From Rachycentron canadum (lineage: Eukaryota; Chordata; Actinopteri; Carangiformes; Rachycentridae), in the NCBI GenBank assembly GCA_038496675.1, contig CM076656.1:19461720-19525719 (forward strand): a stretch of 64,000 bases of DNA, in the 5' to 3' direction. Below the pieces are notes generated by a model. The model searched no databases. It saw nothing but the letters and a program-made list of their open reading frames with translations, and was not told the origin of the DNA. A program made the translations under genes and the position numbers. Of this stretch, positions 26,364-39,259 are shown one piece after another. Position 1 is the stretch's first letter. Each line of letters begins with the position of its first letter.

Positions 26364-26846
26364 GAACTCTGCGTCGAGGAATGAGCATCTAGGATCAAAC
26401 ACTTAAATGAGCCGTGATGATAGGCCTGGTGATACATGCTGCTGTCTTCGAGCCCCGGCCACAGAGGGCTTCCTGCATCAAGCCGTTCCTCTATTGCTTC
26501 ACTTTCCTCGCCCTTAAGCTCAGGCTCGACTGTTTGAACTTAGCTTCAGAAGACCTTTATATATAGTTTTATGAAAATTTCCAGTGAACCACACGCTGCT
26601 GTTTAAGTCTATAGGGCAGCTATGGTTGAGACTGCCCACACAAGAAACAACTGAATTTCATAGAATAGCATCGATCTTTATTGGCAATGCCAAAAAAAAA
26701 AGCTGTTTTGCTCAAATGCCTAAAACATCTTTGTTTACACACTGACAAGGTCCTCCCTCTTGTGGCTGTTTGCAATATGTAAAAATGGTCAGAGTTGGCC
26801 TGTTCTGCACCACCCCTCTCAGAGTGGTACGGTCCTGTCCTCCACT

Positions 26847-26867
26847 ATGATCCAATGATTGGATCAT
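26847..26867. repeat. 21-bp palindrome with one central base
   Basis: ATGATCCAAT, centre G, ATTGGATCAT; arms are fully complementary. Each arm holds a CCAAT/ATTGG element and ATTGGATCA-like cores. Confidence 0.75.
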
Positions 26868-29029
26868 TTATGATATGAATCAAGACACTACTTCAGATTT
26901 CGTAATTTTTTTGTTGTCAGTTTAGGGTGAGTGTCTGAGAGACTAGTTGAGTTAGCATGTGAATGTCTTTGCTGCTGTGTGTGTCCATTGAACTGTAAAT
27001 ACATTTTGTATGTTCATATTCAAGCTGTTTAATCAAGCTGTTATTTAGGTAATTGTTCTATACTGTTACGACTATACTGCTGTTGTTTTTTCCTCTTTTC
27101 AGAAACAAAACATACACAGGTACATACACATATGCAAACTGGTATGCAGATGAAAGGCATCGCCCTGTCAGGACTTTAAACTGTTCAGTATTAAAGGTCT
27201 CCTTCATCTTCAGTGGTGGGCAGTGAATTTTGGAACGAGATGAGAGAGAGGCCACTGTCAGTCATTCTCTATATTTCAAAACACGACAGTAAAAATAAGG
27301 CAAAATTAGTGCAATCTTGTTGTAAGTGTGCAAAAAGCTTTTCATGGATGAGGCCGAGGTGGATGGGTGAGTCAATTCAGTGTCAATTCAAAAAGTAATT
27401 ATTTTACCCCAAACCACAAAACAAGCAAAGTCATGGCAAAACCCAACCAAACCACGATCATTGCAGATCAGGAAACAGATGAACCAGCTCTGTAACTTTT
27501 TGTCATAAAAAAATCTTTTGAAAGTCATCAAACACGTTGGTATAGAGAGAGTGAGAACCGCAGCTGGCATTGAAGAGTTGCTTTAGTTCAAGCGTTGTGG
27601 CACTTGCATTAACTGATCAGCTGGTTCAATTGCGCCTCATTGGCCACTTGGCTGCCAGCTGAATAGTAACGTCCAATCATATTCATTTAGGTTTTCAGCA
27701 TGGCCGTTATAATCTTACCTTCTAATACTCTACTGATACATTCATGTCAGTGCACAAGCTTTTAGTATGGGCATTTAATTATTTAACCAAGATCCATCTT
27801 CATACATGTGTTTGTTAAGGGAAGACTAGCATTCTTGGTATAATCTTGTTTCTTACTTTGCAAGATATTGTTTAAAAGCCCAATTCCTTGATGCAACTGT
27901 CTCTGACTGAATTATTATGTTGCCTTAAAAACTATTCACTGTGCAAACAAAATGCAAGTATAAGAGCTACTTTTTACAAGCAAAGTTAGGCACATGTAGG
28001 TGGTTCACTGTAACAGAGAAAAGGCCCCATTTCTTTGAGTCTCACAGACCTTGTTCAGCACACAGAAACATGCATGCAGTAAACACTAAGCATTATGCGA
28101 AAAACACCAGCCAATAACAATTGAAGCTGTTTAACTTGTGCATCAACAGTCTAGTCAGCCAACCAGCCAAACAGTCAGTGTCAGGGATGAGACAAGGCCA
28201 TAATCCAATTCTGGTTTTTACACGGCGTCATGCCTTTACCTTTGACAGCGTGATTGATGTGTATGTAAATGTGTTTTGAGGAGGGCTGTGAGCAGCTTGT
28301 TAAAGCAGACATTTAGGGCTGCCCTGTCAAAGACGAATGGAGGGAAGGAGAGAGAGGAGAAGAAAAAGGAGGAATCCAAAATAAAGACAACTATTGATCC
28401 ATGAATGAAAGAAGATGGACACTGGAGGAGCCCTAGACAAGGCGTTATGTACCTCTCGAGCGTCTGTCTGAATTCATAGGGAGGCAGCTTGACAGCTCCA
28501 CAATAGCATACTACGGGGAGTATCTATCGGACACACACCAAGCAGAAAAAGGTTACTGCCTTTTCAAGTGCCCTCTCCATTGTCCTCTTTCACCCCTGGT
28601 CCTTCTTTTCCCGTCACTATTCCTTAAGTCAATAGAGAGAAAGCACTGAACATTGAGGTCAAGACACTAAATAGATGGCAGATTTCTCTCAAGGCACTAT
28701 CACTATGTGTGTGTTTGTGTGTAGAAGTGTACGTCTTTATACATGTGTGTGTTGCTGTGAGCGCGGCTGTGCTTGCATGTCTGCTTTCTCTTTTCGTGCT
28801 CTCACATGTCCCTGTGAGACTGTCATGTGGGCACTAAAGTTTAACAACTTCAGGGGAACAATGGCTGACAGGAACCTCAAATCTCCCCGCCCGTTTCCAC
28901 AGCAACAAAGAAAGGAAGAGGCAGAAGGAGGGAAGAGGCAAGAAGACTTGTCTCCATCACTCATGCACACATCCACTGCTATTTGAAGCCATCAGTCACT
29001 GCAGTCAAGTCTTTCCCTTGGAAATTAAC

Positions 29030-29345
29030 ATGCAGGTACTAGCCCGTGTAACTGGCGGCAGTAATCTGTCTGGATATTGTCGATCTATTATCCTAAACAG
29101 AGGGGTTAACACATTCATTTTCTACCCTTCATGATGGACAAGTGAGCCGAAGTAAACTTCAATTGATCAGACGGAAATAATGGATTATGTTGAGTTATCT
29201 GACAAATGTGTGATACCTGCCGCTGCTAACTTCTGAAGCAGAATGATTTGGGAAACTTGAGACACTTATTTAATTAGCTCACACTAGACGAAACTGCTTT
29301 GATGTGATGACACTGAAATTGGGCCGTAAGAGCAGCAGGTTGTAA
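29030..29345. promoter_or_regulatory. Candidate non-coding regulatory island
   Basis: A repeat-free stretch with GGCGGCAGTAATCTG, GATCTATTATCC, TCAATTGATCAGACGGAAATAATGG and CTTATTTAATTAGCTC. It has balanced composition and many homeodomain-like cores. Inference from composition only. Confidence 0.22.
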
Positions 29346-30343
29346 CAGGATACAGCTACAAAAGAGAGGGATATAACAACTAAGAAATAAAACGATTATA
29401 ACATGATTGAAAAATTTTCAAACCTTTTGTGCAGAATAAACTCCGCACCACTGGGAGCGAAGTCTAACAAACTGAACCTTAATGATAGTAACGAGATTTA
29501 GTTCATTCCCTTTTTAAACAATTAGCACATCAGCTTCATCATAATTATTACTAATATCTGTATTTATGTTTTGGAATGAACTGCAGTTTCTCTGCTTCTC
29601 TTTTTCTATCATGGCTGCACATTTGCATACCTTGCCTGCCACTCCACTGACATAACAAGCTGAAAGTATATGTAAGTGTTGCTTACTCATTAAAGCACAC
29701 AGAGGAATTTTTCATTAGGGAGATGGGTCCTTTCAAATTCTGCCTTCCGAAAGAGAATTGAAGATGCAAACTTGAAAAGAGAAGGCACACATATATGACA
29801 TATCTCAAAAGCATGAGGCAAACAAAAGGAAAATGAAGATATTTTTCTTTTAGACTGCTGCTGATTTTCTTTCTCCCTCGCTATCAATAGGAAACTCCTG
29901 CATGGAAATGCAGAAATGGATTGATGGGAAACAGAATACTCATTTCCCGCAAAATGTTTCCACAGCCATCAGATGGTATGAAACACTGAAGCAGAAAAAG
30001 ATGGAGAGAAAGAGCGAGGGAGAGTGCAGGAGGTGGGAGAGGAGGGGACAGAAAAAAAGAGACCCCACATACCTCCTCCATGCCCTTTTGTGCCCCATGG
30101 ACCCTGAACCCTCCTCTGCTGTGACTCTGATGAAAAGCAGGCCGCAATCCCTTTCAATTTGGCCAGTGTGCCCCAGTCCTGTTAAAGGCAATCGACTGGC
30201 TGAACACAGGCACTATATCACAATATGCAGGTGCAGACGAGCCCGGCAGAGAAGAGAGGAGAGACATGGCGCCTTAGGAGAGAGAAAGGGACTCTGGCAT
30301 CCATCTCTCTCACACTTAGGCCGACGCTCAACCATGGGGGAGA

Positions 30344-30345
<2 letters not shown>

Positions 30346-30424
<79 letters not shown>

Positions 30425-30449
30425 TCACACACACACACACACACACACA
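30346..30449. repeat. Long (CA)n microsatellite
   Basis: About 50 CA units with one ATT interruption at 30422-30425. Apparent open frames of 184 and 116 codons across it are repeat artefacts. Confidence 0.99.
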
Positions 30450-32160
30450 TACATAGACTGGGGCTGGGCAGCAGAAGGAGAGCAAGAAAACGAGAGGTGA
30501 GAAAGAATAGAAAGGTGGAGGAAAAATGGGACCCGTCACTTCCTTCATTTTTTTTCTTCTCACTTCAGGTTAAAAAAAAAAAAAGAATAAAAGAGAAAAT
30601 GCATTTTGTGCAACTCTGGAGTGGGATGGAGAAGAAAAGGGGGGGGGGGAGAGACCTGCCGGGAATGAAAGCAAGGTGTTTGTTTGTGGTGGGTAAATGC
30701 CTGTGCAGGTGTAGGGAGGCCAGCGGCTTGGCTGGAGCTGTTTGTTATCGGGGGTCTCCAGGCCCCCAGGCGTGCCGAACTGTTGGCCCGAGTCAGAGGG
30801 GCTGTGCCTGGGGGAGGGTGAGGAGTCAGAGCCTTTGCCCAAGGATGGGTGAGAGGCCAGTAGACTGGAGAGAGCAGTAAAGGCCTGAAGAGGGCTGGAT
30901 GAAAGATTGGCTTTATCCTACCAATATTTCATTTATTGACATCCCCTGCCATTTCCTGCCTTGAGTGTAATTAAACATATTGCGCCCAAGTGATCCAAAT
31001 ATGTCATGTAGCCAATATACTGTACTAGACCACGTATAAATCACCATCTCTTCTAGGGATCACAGAGGGCATCAGTGAGTGCTGTACATTGAGATTGAGG
31101 ATCATACCCTCTCATTCACTTGAGGGGTGGTGCTGTAGGAGCACTGAGGAAATGGATGCAGAGAGCTCACAGTAAAGGCTCGGGTCAAGGATCTGGTGTC
31201 ATATGACGTCTGATCTGCTTCATAGAGAATTCCCATCACACGCAATTGTTGAGTGGTGAGGTCTATAACTGTAGGCCAGGATAAAACTGGTGCAAGTCTG
31301 AAATCATGCCGTTTAACCATGACCTGTCAGTCATCCTTGGCTTTCGGCCCAAGCTTATCACAAAGCATATTGGGTTGGATCAGTCCTCTATGTCTAGGAT
31401 TCAAACTTAATCTATCCCTGCAGAAAAAACAACTAAAATACATCATACAAATTAGCTTGCAGCTAGACATCACTGCTTTGTATACTACTACAGTGTAAGT
31501 GCAGACACATAAAGAGCAAGTTGAAGGTTGAATTTTTTACTGAATTTATACTAAGTTTCAAAGAACGTGCGCTTTGAAAAGTTATTATATGATTGTAATA
31601 TGTTTTATAAGCTGTAATAGGAGACCAACCACCCCCTGTACCACACGTACCAACAGTGCAGACTAATAAAAGCTCATTTAAAATGTCTTCTGTTTGCTAA
31701 ATCCAGATAGAAGCTGGATTGTCAACGCTTAAAAACCCATGAAAAGATGAAAATAAAGTTTGCCACAACATCTCTACCGCCCGCTGCTGTTTGATAATCA
31801 GCTGATACAGAATCGGCGTCAAACCTGCCGCCTCACATGCCACCTGCGCTCCATTTACACTGGCTTCCCAACCCTTGACACTATCTTGCAGCAAACAGTC
31901 GATGCCAGGTGCAACATAGCCTTTCCCTCTGTCCCTTTATGATCAATTCAACCTTAAAATTAACATGGATTTTGGATATGCTGACCTCGCTTGTTAGTTT
32001 TTATTGCAGATGGGTATTCTTACTCTCGCCAGTACTGGATGATGTATAATACTTCCTGTACTCCCTGATATGTAACAGCAAACCTTACAACACTGAAGTG
32101 AAACAAAGCCTCTCACTCATGAAGACACTTGACCCTTCTCAGCTGGTTCTATTCACAACC
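30450..32160. other. Intronic sequence with a GC-rich patch
   Basis: 30700-30860 is GC-rich compared with its surroundings (GGCCAGCGGC, CCAGGCCCCCAGGCGTGCCG) and contains several CpGs. Poly-A at about 30570-30583 and poly-G at 30640-30649. No gene recognised. Confidence 0.5.
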
Positions 32161-32891
32161 ATAGACTGTATATAAAAATGGACTTAGACACCGGGGCTGA
32201 TAAGTGACAGTACATTAAACCTGCATTCTATCTAGTGACCATCAGGGAACGACTCCACTGGTTGCAAAAAGAAGTCTGTTTGTACTGAAGTCTATGTGAA
32301 ACTGTCCCAACTTCTCACTTGATTTATTATCTCAGAAAACATCTTTCTAATGAGTTCATGGTCTCTAGTTTTAAGTCTTCTTCAATACAACATTTTTTGA
32401 AATCATGGTCCCATGAAAATAAACAATAAAGCAGGGTGTGAATTAGGATGTGGTTACTGTGTGATTGACTGACTGTGCCACACACGGCGACCTGCCGGAC
32501 AATCAGCATAAAGTACAGACCAGGTCAGATCCACCCCTCACTTCTCCTCAGCTCTGCCTTCTCCTCCAGTTATGGTTTCTACTGGTTTCAAAAAACCAAC
32601 CACGGCCAATTTATTTATTCAATGCTTTAACAGCAGCTCACAAACCAACGGGTGACGTCATGGTGGGTTCCCACAGCTCAATGTCTCAGTTTATTCCCAC
32701 TGGTTGCTATTTCCTCTCATTCTTGCCTGTTCCCAGTCTCTTAGGGGCTGCAGTCTCTTATCAGTCAGCCTCATTGATGCCAATACTAGAAAAATAAGAT
32801 CTCTATATATTAATTTTGGAAGTGGACATAAAAATGGCTTCCAGAAAGAAGTACATATGTTACTGTGATGTATTATGTATAAAGTCTATAT
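32161..32891. mobile_element. Non-autonomous terminal-inverted-repeat element (MITE-like)
   Basis: The left end, CATAGACTGTATATAAAAA, and the right end, TTATGTATAAAGTCTATA, are imperfect inverted repeats. Inside lie GGTTGCAAAAAGAAGTCT, CTTCTCACTTGATTTATTA, AAGTCTTCTTCAATACA, GCAGGGTGTGAATTAGG and GGTGACGTCATGG, phrases I recall from a dispersed teleost repeat. There is no transposase coding. The superfamily and the target-site duplication could not be read with confidence. Confidence 0.65.
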
Positions 32892-33924
32892 AAAGTATAA
32901 TGTGATCAACACGACTGATTTTAACTTTTTATTTCAACATGATGCAACCAACAAATCTTCAAATGTACACGTGTGCATGTCAGTGCTGTTTTAAGACAGA
33001 CCTTAACAATAGTGAGTCAACCCTTTAAAGCCAGCTGTAGCAATGTATGTCCACATGTACATATGTATGTGCTCACACAGACACACACATACAAACATAC
33101 ACATACCTGAAGTGAACACACCAAACTTTATTCCTTGCAAATAACTTTTGACAAGTTCTCCTCCATCCTGGAGTTGTATTCAGACGTGCTAGAAGGGAGT
33201 GCTGGAGAGCAGTGATGTAGAAAGAGAATGCTGTTACTGGAGTTATTAACAGGCTCCTGTGTTTTCCTCCTCTCAGCTGAGCTATTCAGAGCATAGCGTC
33301 CTCATCTGCCACAAACACATGCCGACAGACAGACGCAGCAGACGGACACACAGCGCAGCCCCTCTACGCGCTGCACAGTAATATGTTTTTTGCCCATTTA
33401 CAACAAATTAAGTTTCCCTCAAAGTGAATTTCAAGCTTGGCTGCCTTTGGAGGGCGAGCAACTCTCTTTTCATTAATTTTCATTCTTTTCCCCTGAACAA
33501 ATGATCTACTGTACAGCCCGCTCTGCGTTGGGCTCCTCTCCTTGTCTTTTTTTTTTCTTTCTCTTGTTTTCTCCCCTCTTTGTCTTCTTTTTTCCTGCTT
33601 GCTGGTAAATTTGGGCCAGGCAATGGAAAGCAATTACACTGTCAGAAAGGTGTATTCTGATTTATTAAAAGCCTTGAATGCTATCTGTTTTGTTCCCTCC
33701 TTTGTTCCCCCTGGGGATCTGAGTGCTGACACCCAAATGAGACAGAGTGAGTGCTCCCTGCTCAGTTCTCCATCCTAAGAGTCATCTACAAAGCCGGCAG
33801 AGTAAATATCCATTGGCACAGGAGGACAGATAGACGGCTATAGACGCAGCTGTGAGGATGGAAATAGATTTGCTTCCGAAGCCCAAGAGGTGGGAGACAC
33901 AAAAAGACAACGAGAGGCACAGAG

Positions 33925-33965
<41 letters not shown>

Positions 33966-36900
33966 TGTGTCTGTTGAGTGCTACACAGCCTCAGTTTGAG
34001 ATGAAATTCTTCTTCCTCTTTAATTTCATAAACCAGGTAATCACCTATCCACCAACCACAGAACTCCGCTTTGCAGCACTTTAGGCCCTCAGACGTCAAC
34101 CGTTTCAGAGAACTTTTCATTAGCTTAATTCCTGTTCATTCAGAGACAAGAGAGATGAGCAAAGGGGAGAGACGGAGGGAGAGAAGAGAGGCACAGAGAC
34201 GGAGCGCTAAGCCATAAAGGTGTGAATAAGATCCAATTTCCAAAATAAATATTATCTCTGTCTGACTAACCCAAACTCTTTTGTGCCAACATCATAATAA
34301 GGATCAACAAGGGGTCAGCGCTGCGTGAACATCACACCATCACATTCAGAGAGCTTCACCTGTGATACTTTAATCCATTTATCTCCCATATTCTCTTTTT
34401 TCACACACAGTCGACCTGCACTGCGTAAAACTATGAAGTTAAACACACCACTGGCACAGACACCTGATCCCCACTCCCTCCCTTTCATAGTAGGCTACAC
34501 ATTAACAACCATACCTAATGCACACACAACCCCCACACACGCCTCCTCCCAGTCCTCACCAGCTCTCCCTCTTTACTGTGTTTCTTGATAGCCAGAGAGA
34601 TGCGAGAGATGCAGGGGTGGGGGATGTGTAATAAAGCATGTAGTATCCTGGGGGAACCATTGGTTGGAGATAAGAGGCCATACAGCACTATAACGTAAAG
34701 ACATAGATCATAAACCTGCTTATCTTCTTCTCCCTCTGGACCAGCCTTCTTAGTCAACTGTCTGGGACAAAGGACGGTCACGGCTCAACCTTTTTCTCAG
34801 ATTCCTACATTTGGTGCGAGGCGTCTGAAAGAATAAGGGTCACTCACTAATGAAGCGAAATAGAGAGCAGCGCGAAAACAAGAATTGTTGCCAAGAAACC
34901 TGCAATGATATAATGATGACCTTTTCCATCTTTGAGGAATTTCCGCACAGTTCTGACACTGACGCGCTGCAGGCAGTGATTAACATATTATTAGACAATA
35001 AAGCGCCTGGCTCTTTCATCCAGATACCTGTTAGCTGCTGTCAAAGAAAACACAAAACTTCCTGAGGACAACAGAAAACCATTCATGACAAATGCAAAAA
35101 CAGGGAAAGAAAATGGCAAATAGGTAAACGCGAGGACCCAGAAAGTTGACAACAAGCAAAAGACAAACACAAAGAGAAACTTCATCAGAACTTAGTTGGT
35201 AAAAAAAATACGGAGTGAAAATTAAATTTCCACCTGCTGATATAGCTGTATGCTTTGTCGTTTTTCTTTTGCATTGACTTTTTTAAAAAATGGGCTTTTT
35301 CCCCCTGTTTGATGTTCAGGCCACAGCTAATGCATTCATGAACAGTCTGCCACTAAAAATAAATAAATAAAAAAAACTAAAAAAAAAAAACTTTGTTATC
35401 TTGAGCTGTTTACCTCTCAGCTTGGGGAAAAGCGGTTTACTTATTTGAGTGGCGGCAGCTTGCTTGACTGGTGGAGTGCTCATGTCTGTCTTGAATATAT
35501 GCTAACAAAGCTACAAAACTGTTAGTGGGAATACGTAGCTAATATTTCTAATCGTCTGCCTGACTCCATCTGTCTCATTTGTATGTGGTACTCAAGTGAA
35601 AAATACTGGTGCAGAATATGAATATGTTATTTTTTGCTTCGTTACATACATACTGTATGATTGATCCCGTCTGTGTCTTACCAGTATTCACACCGCTTTT
35701 CCTCTCCTTTCATTACTGACACACTAAATCAATGTTCACTGTCATTTATCATGTGGTTTCACTTCGCAGTATCACCTCATCCGCATGATAAAGTGCTGAT
35801 TGGCTATTCAGGTGTTGGCCTTTCAAGGAGGCAGTCAGTAGTTGGAGGACTCTCTTCATTACAAACCAATCACAGAGCCATTCACAGAACAGTCAACAAC
35901 TCGGCTCCCACAGTCTGGTTTCACACAAAGTTGGCATTAATTAGTTACTGTAATTAAAACTGGCACTTTGTCACAATGGGTGCTGTTTTATTACACAATG
36001 ACAATGTATGATGTGCGAAATCCTTGCTACAAAGATATGAATGGTGTCAATCATTCAGCTTCACACAAAAGACAGAATTACACATTCCCTAATGTGTTAG
36101 ACAGCACAGTGATTATTTATTATATATCTATATTGTTATTCTTTTTAGATTAAGTTAGATTTCAATATTGGTCTGAGACACACGCAGATGCAGATCTTTC
36201 TTGTTCAAGTGTCTAAACTGTAATTGTGTTTTCTGTCTTTATCTTTAAAATTTCTATTTTTTTTTACATTAGAAAATGTACTAGTTTTTAGCCTAAATAA
36301 TTTTTTCTTAGGTCCAAAGGTGTCACAATACTATTTTTCAAACAACAGTGTTCAAGAACGTAACAATGGGCTCAGTTTGGGCTCAAAACTAATGCAATAA
36401 AAGAGTTTTACAGCACCGCGAGTCCTTGGGAGACAGAAATCATAAGATCTCTCATTAACACCAGAGAAGTCCATGTTGCCTAATCTCATCCGGTTATGTC
36501 CTGTGGAAACGTGCCAGGCCTGCAGTGTGTTTCCTGTGTTTTCTGTGTCTCCATCAGTTTTCCTAGCCTGGCTCCTCCAGTGTGGCTGCTGACCTTCTCC
36601 TCTCTACACGGCTGGAGTGGCTATTGATTGGATCTTGGCACACAGTGTACAAACACAGAGATAAGGAGGGAGAGAGAGGCAGCCAGGCAGATATAGCTGC
36701 AGTGCCCACTCCACTCCCCTCCCCTTGCTCCAGTCACAAGAAAAAAAAAACCCTGTTCTTCGAGACTCCACTCCCACTGAGCAGACACCCCAGACATGGC
36801 ACCTGAACACTGATAGCAGACAGGATTAGGTCTAAAATTCAATCACAACAGTCTAAGTAATGTTAAGTCACTGCTGCTGACAGTGACCACTGCTCATCTT

Positions 36901-38139
36901 CAGCACAGTACAAGTGATCTATCGAAATCTTGCATTTGTCAGATTTCTAAAGAAAAAAAAAAAGCAGAGTGGATGTGACATCTCTGCACTGTGATTCTGA
37001 GATCAATAGTTTGACTTGATGTGAGTATGTGAACAGAATCACAGTATAATATGGAGCGAGGACTCAGGACTCTGAACTTGCATGCAGGCTGGATCTCAGA
37101 CAACCTTAAGGCTGGTCAGTGGCCTGTCCACTCCGCCACCCTGAGGTCTCTCATTCACACTTTCTTCCCATCTGGTCTACAGGCAGAGGCTGTGCTGTGT
37201 CAGAGGTGACAAATAGTGTCATAGCCCTGCTCTCCCCTCAGGGGGCCAGCAGAAGAAAAAAACTCAAACTGCTGTCTCTGCAACTCCTGTGCAGACACTG
37301 CCTACTGGTGAAAAAAAGAAAAGAAAAGAAAAACGCTTTGTCAACAGGCGAGGTGGGCAAATAAGTTGCTTTCAATTCCAGATAGCCGGGGGACACTTGA
37401 GGACCGTACAGAAATGAGGAATTAGTTTGAAAGGAGGGCGCAGTTGGCATCTTTTCAAAGAGGCTTGTTAGTATTGTAGCAGGTCAAACGTGTGTTGTGT
37501 CTTTCTCTGTGTCTCTGTGGACACGGTCGCCTCAGGGGGAGAAAGAGAGAGGTTTACTCAGATACTGTCAGGATGGTCTACAAAAGGAAATATTCAGACA
37601 GACAGGGTCCAGAGGAACAGACACAGGGCCAAGAACCCAGCAGAGCAGGAACAGGAAGAATCCAAAACCCTCTCCTCTGGGGAATAAGAGAAACTCTTCT
37701 GGTTGTAGTCTTTGTGCATGCTTTATGTCTCTATGTATGTGTGTGTGCAGTAAAAGTGTATCTGCACATGTACTAATATGCATACACATTCTTGTCATAA
37801 AAGGTGAATATCAGGCCTGCAGAACCTTTTGAGTTGCAGTGATATGTGGATCTGAAAAAAATGCTTTGCATAGATATAATCTGAGCTTTCACACAATTTA
37901 GACTTTTTAAATGATGTGTGAATATTGAGTCTATTACAGACTAAAAGACCTGATGTAGTGCTCCCAAGGCCAAAGTATCCCATGGGTGGGACGATGTGTT
38001 TTAAAGGGTTAAACTATGTCGATCAGGCAGGTTCGTCCAGTTGACGTCTGTGCTCTATTCTTACAGTATACAGGCAGCAGGTTGTTGCCTGAAGACCTCA
38101 GACTAATTTTAGGTTGATAAGGGAACAGGGAATCAGTGA
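32892..38139. other. Intronic sequence, mostly unique
   Basis: Contains the GA tract at 33.9 kb, a pyrimidine-rich/TAAT-containing patch at 33380-33770, CCAAT-like motifs at 35800-35880 and a purine/pyrimidine-rich patch at 36560-36730. No exon or domain recognised. Confidence 0.55.
33920..33963. repeat. (GA)n microsatellite
   Basis: About 20 GA units. Confidence 0.98.
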
Positions 38140-38570
38140 TGTAGTGTGGGCCTAGGACATAAAGTGCCTTTGAGGGAATCTTGGAAATCTATAATAAACT
38201 GATATCCAATGCAAAGACATCAAAAGTGGAGTTACATAATCCCTTTGCTTGTTGTTTTGTTTGTTTAGCTGCTTTAGTCTGTACAACCTGGCATCTGTGA
38301 ATTGTTTTCTCACTCACTTCAGTTAGGAGACCAATACTGTCATGCAAACATGAGAAAATGAAAGCATGTACAATGGATTCAGAAGTTAAGAACAATTTTT
38401 TTCAGGATTACTTGGATGAGAAAACAAGATTGGACGACCTTGCTTTTTTGCAATTTAAAATTCAGATGGGAATTTTTGACAAAAAGTTCCAAGAGGCTGT
38501 AAATGTGTTTGATTGTCAAGGCCAATGATAAGAAGTATATGTTTTATGTAAATCTCAATGAAATAAATTA
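38140..38570 (-). mobile_element. L2-like LINE reverse transcriptase fragment A
   Basis: The minus-strand frame within 38189-38395 reads ESIVHAFIFSCLHD, GLLTEVSEKTIHRCQVVQTKAA, a decayed form of the fish LINE consensus around VHAFI(S)SRLDYCN...LLTGLSKKTI...LQLVQNAAA. The diagnostic RLDYCN has decayed to CLHDS. The upstream part (38400-38560) follows with stops and frameshifts. It lies in the same orientation as agbl4. Confidence 0.7.
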
Positions 38571-39259
38571 GCAGACATGCAGTTTTAAAGTCTGCTAGAC
38601 AGTCTTTCATATTGGAAAAACTAATGGGGCTTTCAGAATCCTCAGGATATTCTATCTAATCTAACAGTGACTAATCGTTGTTCTTGTTTCTCTTTCTTTC
38701 AGATACCATCATGCCTGATGACAAGAAGTAAAAACTGAAAGTTGTAGGGAGAATCAGGGACTTACCATTCACTGTAAAATGTCATGTAGACAGGAATTTA
38801 GTCTCCTGAGCAGGTGGATTCCTCTCTGATTGTAAAGTCTCAGCTGGTAGGGGAAAGGTGAAGTGAAAGTGAAGAATATGTGAATTGAGAGGCTGATCTG
38901 AAAATTGTATTGAAATCCTCCTGGCTTGCCCTTTTCATTCGTGGCAGAACTGTTACATCTCTCTCCCTGTCTCTGTCCCTCTGCTTGCCTCTCTCAATTA
39001 AATAGACTTCCTCCAATGCAATTCGACTGAGATGAATTCCGTCTGTTTCAATATAGTTTACATATTAAATACAATTCACTCATGGCACTTTGATGAATCT
39101 TTGTCTGAGTATGACAATAAAAAACCTGCCTTATGAATCAGTCAATATTAGCTTGCTGATTATGATAAGAGACAGAAATAAAGAGTTAAAAATTAAAAAG
39201 AGCCAACATTTAAAAAAAAAACTATGTGCAAGAAATTATGAAAAACAAACTGAAATGAA
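38571..39259. other. Sequence between two LINE fragments
   Basis: Unassigned. A splice-acceptor-like TTTCTCTTTCTTTCAG ends at about 38701 on the plus strand, with no exon after it. Confidence 0.5.

Larger units (their letters stand above)
24289..29029. other. Intronic sequence, mostly unique
   Basis: A poly-T run occurs at about 24594-24610. Non-repetitive patches at 25690-25800 and 26200-26540 look denser in motifs than their surroundings and include the two palindromes listed separately. No coding exon recognised. Confidence 0.55.

Noticed and set aside
29902..30456. Plus-strand open frame of 184 codons
   Set aside because: The C-terminal third is a His-Thr run from the CA microsatellite, and the rest has no domain.
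38680..38760. Possible exon after TTTCTTTCAG with ATGCCTGATGACAAGAAGTAA
   Set aside because: The open frame is six codons after the ATG and no partner exon or protein match is seen.
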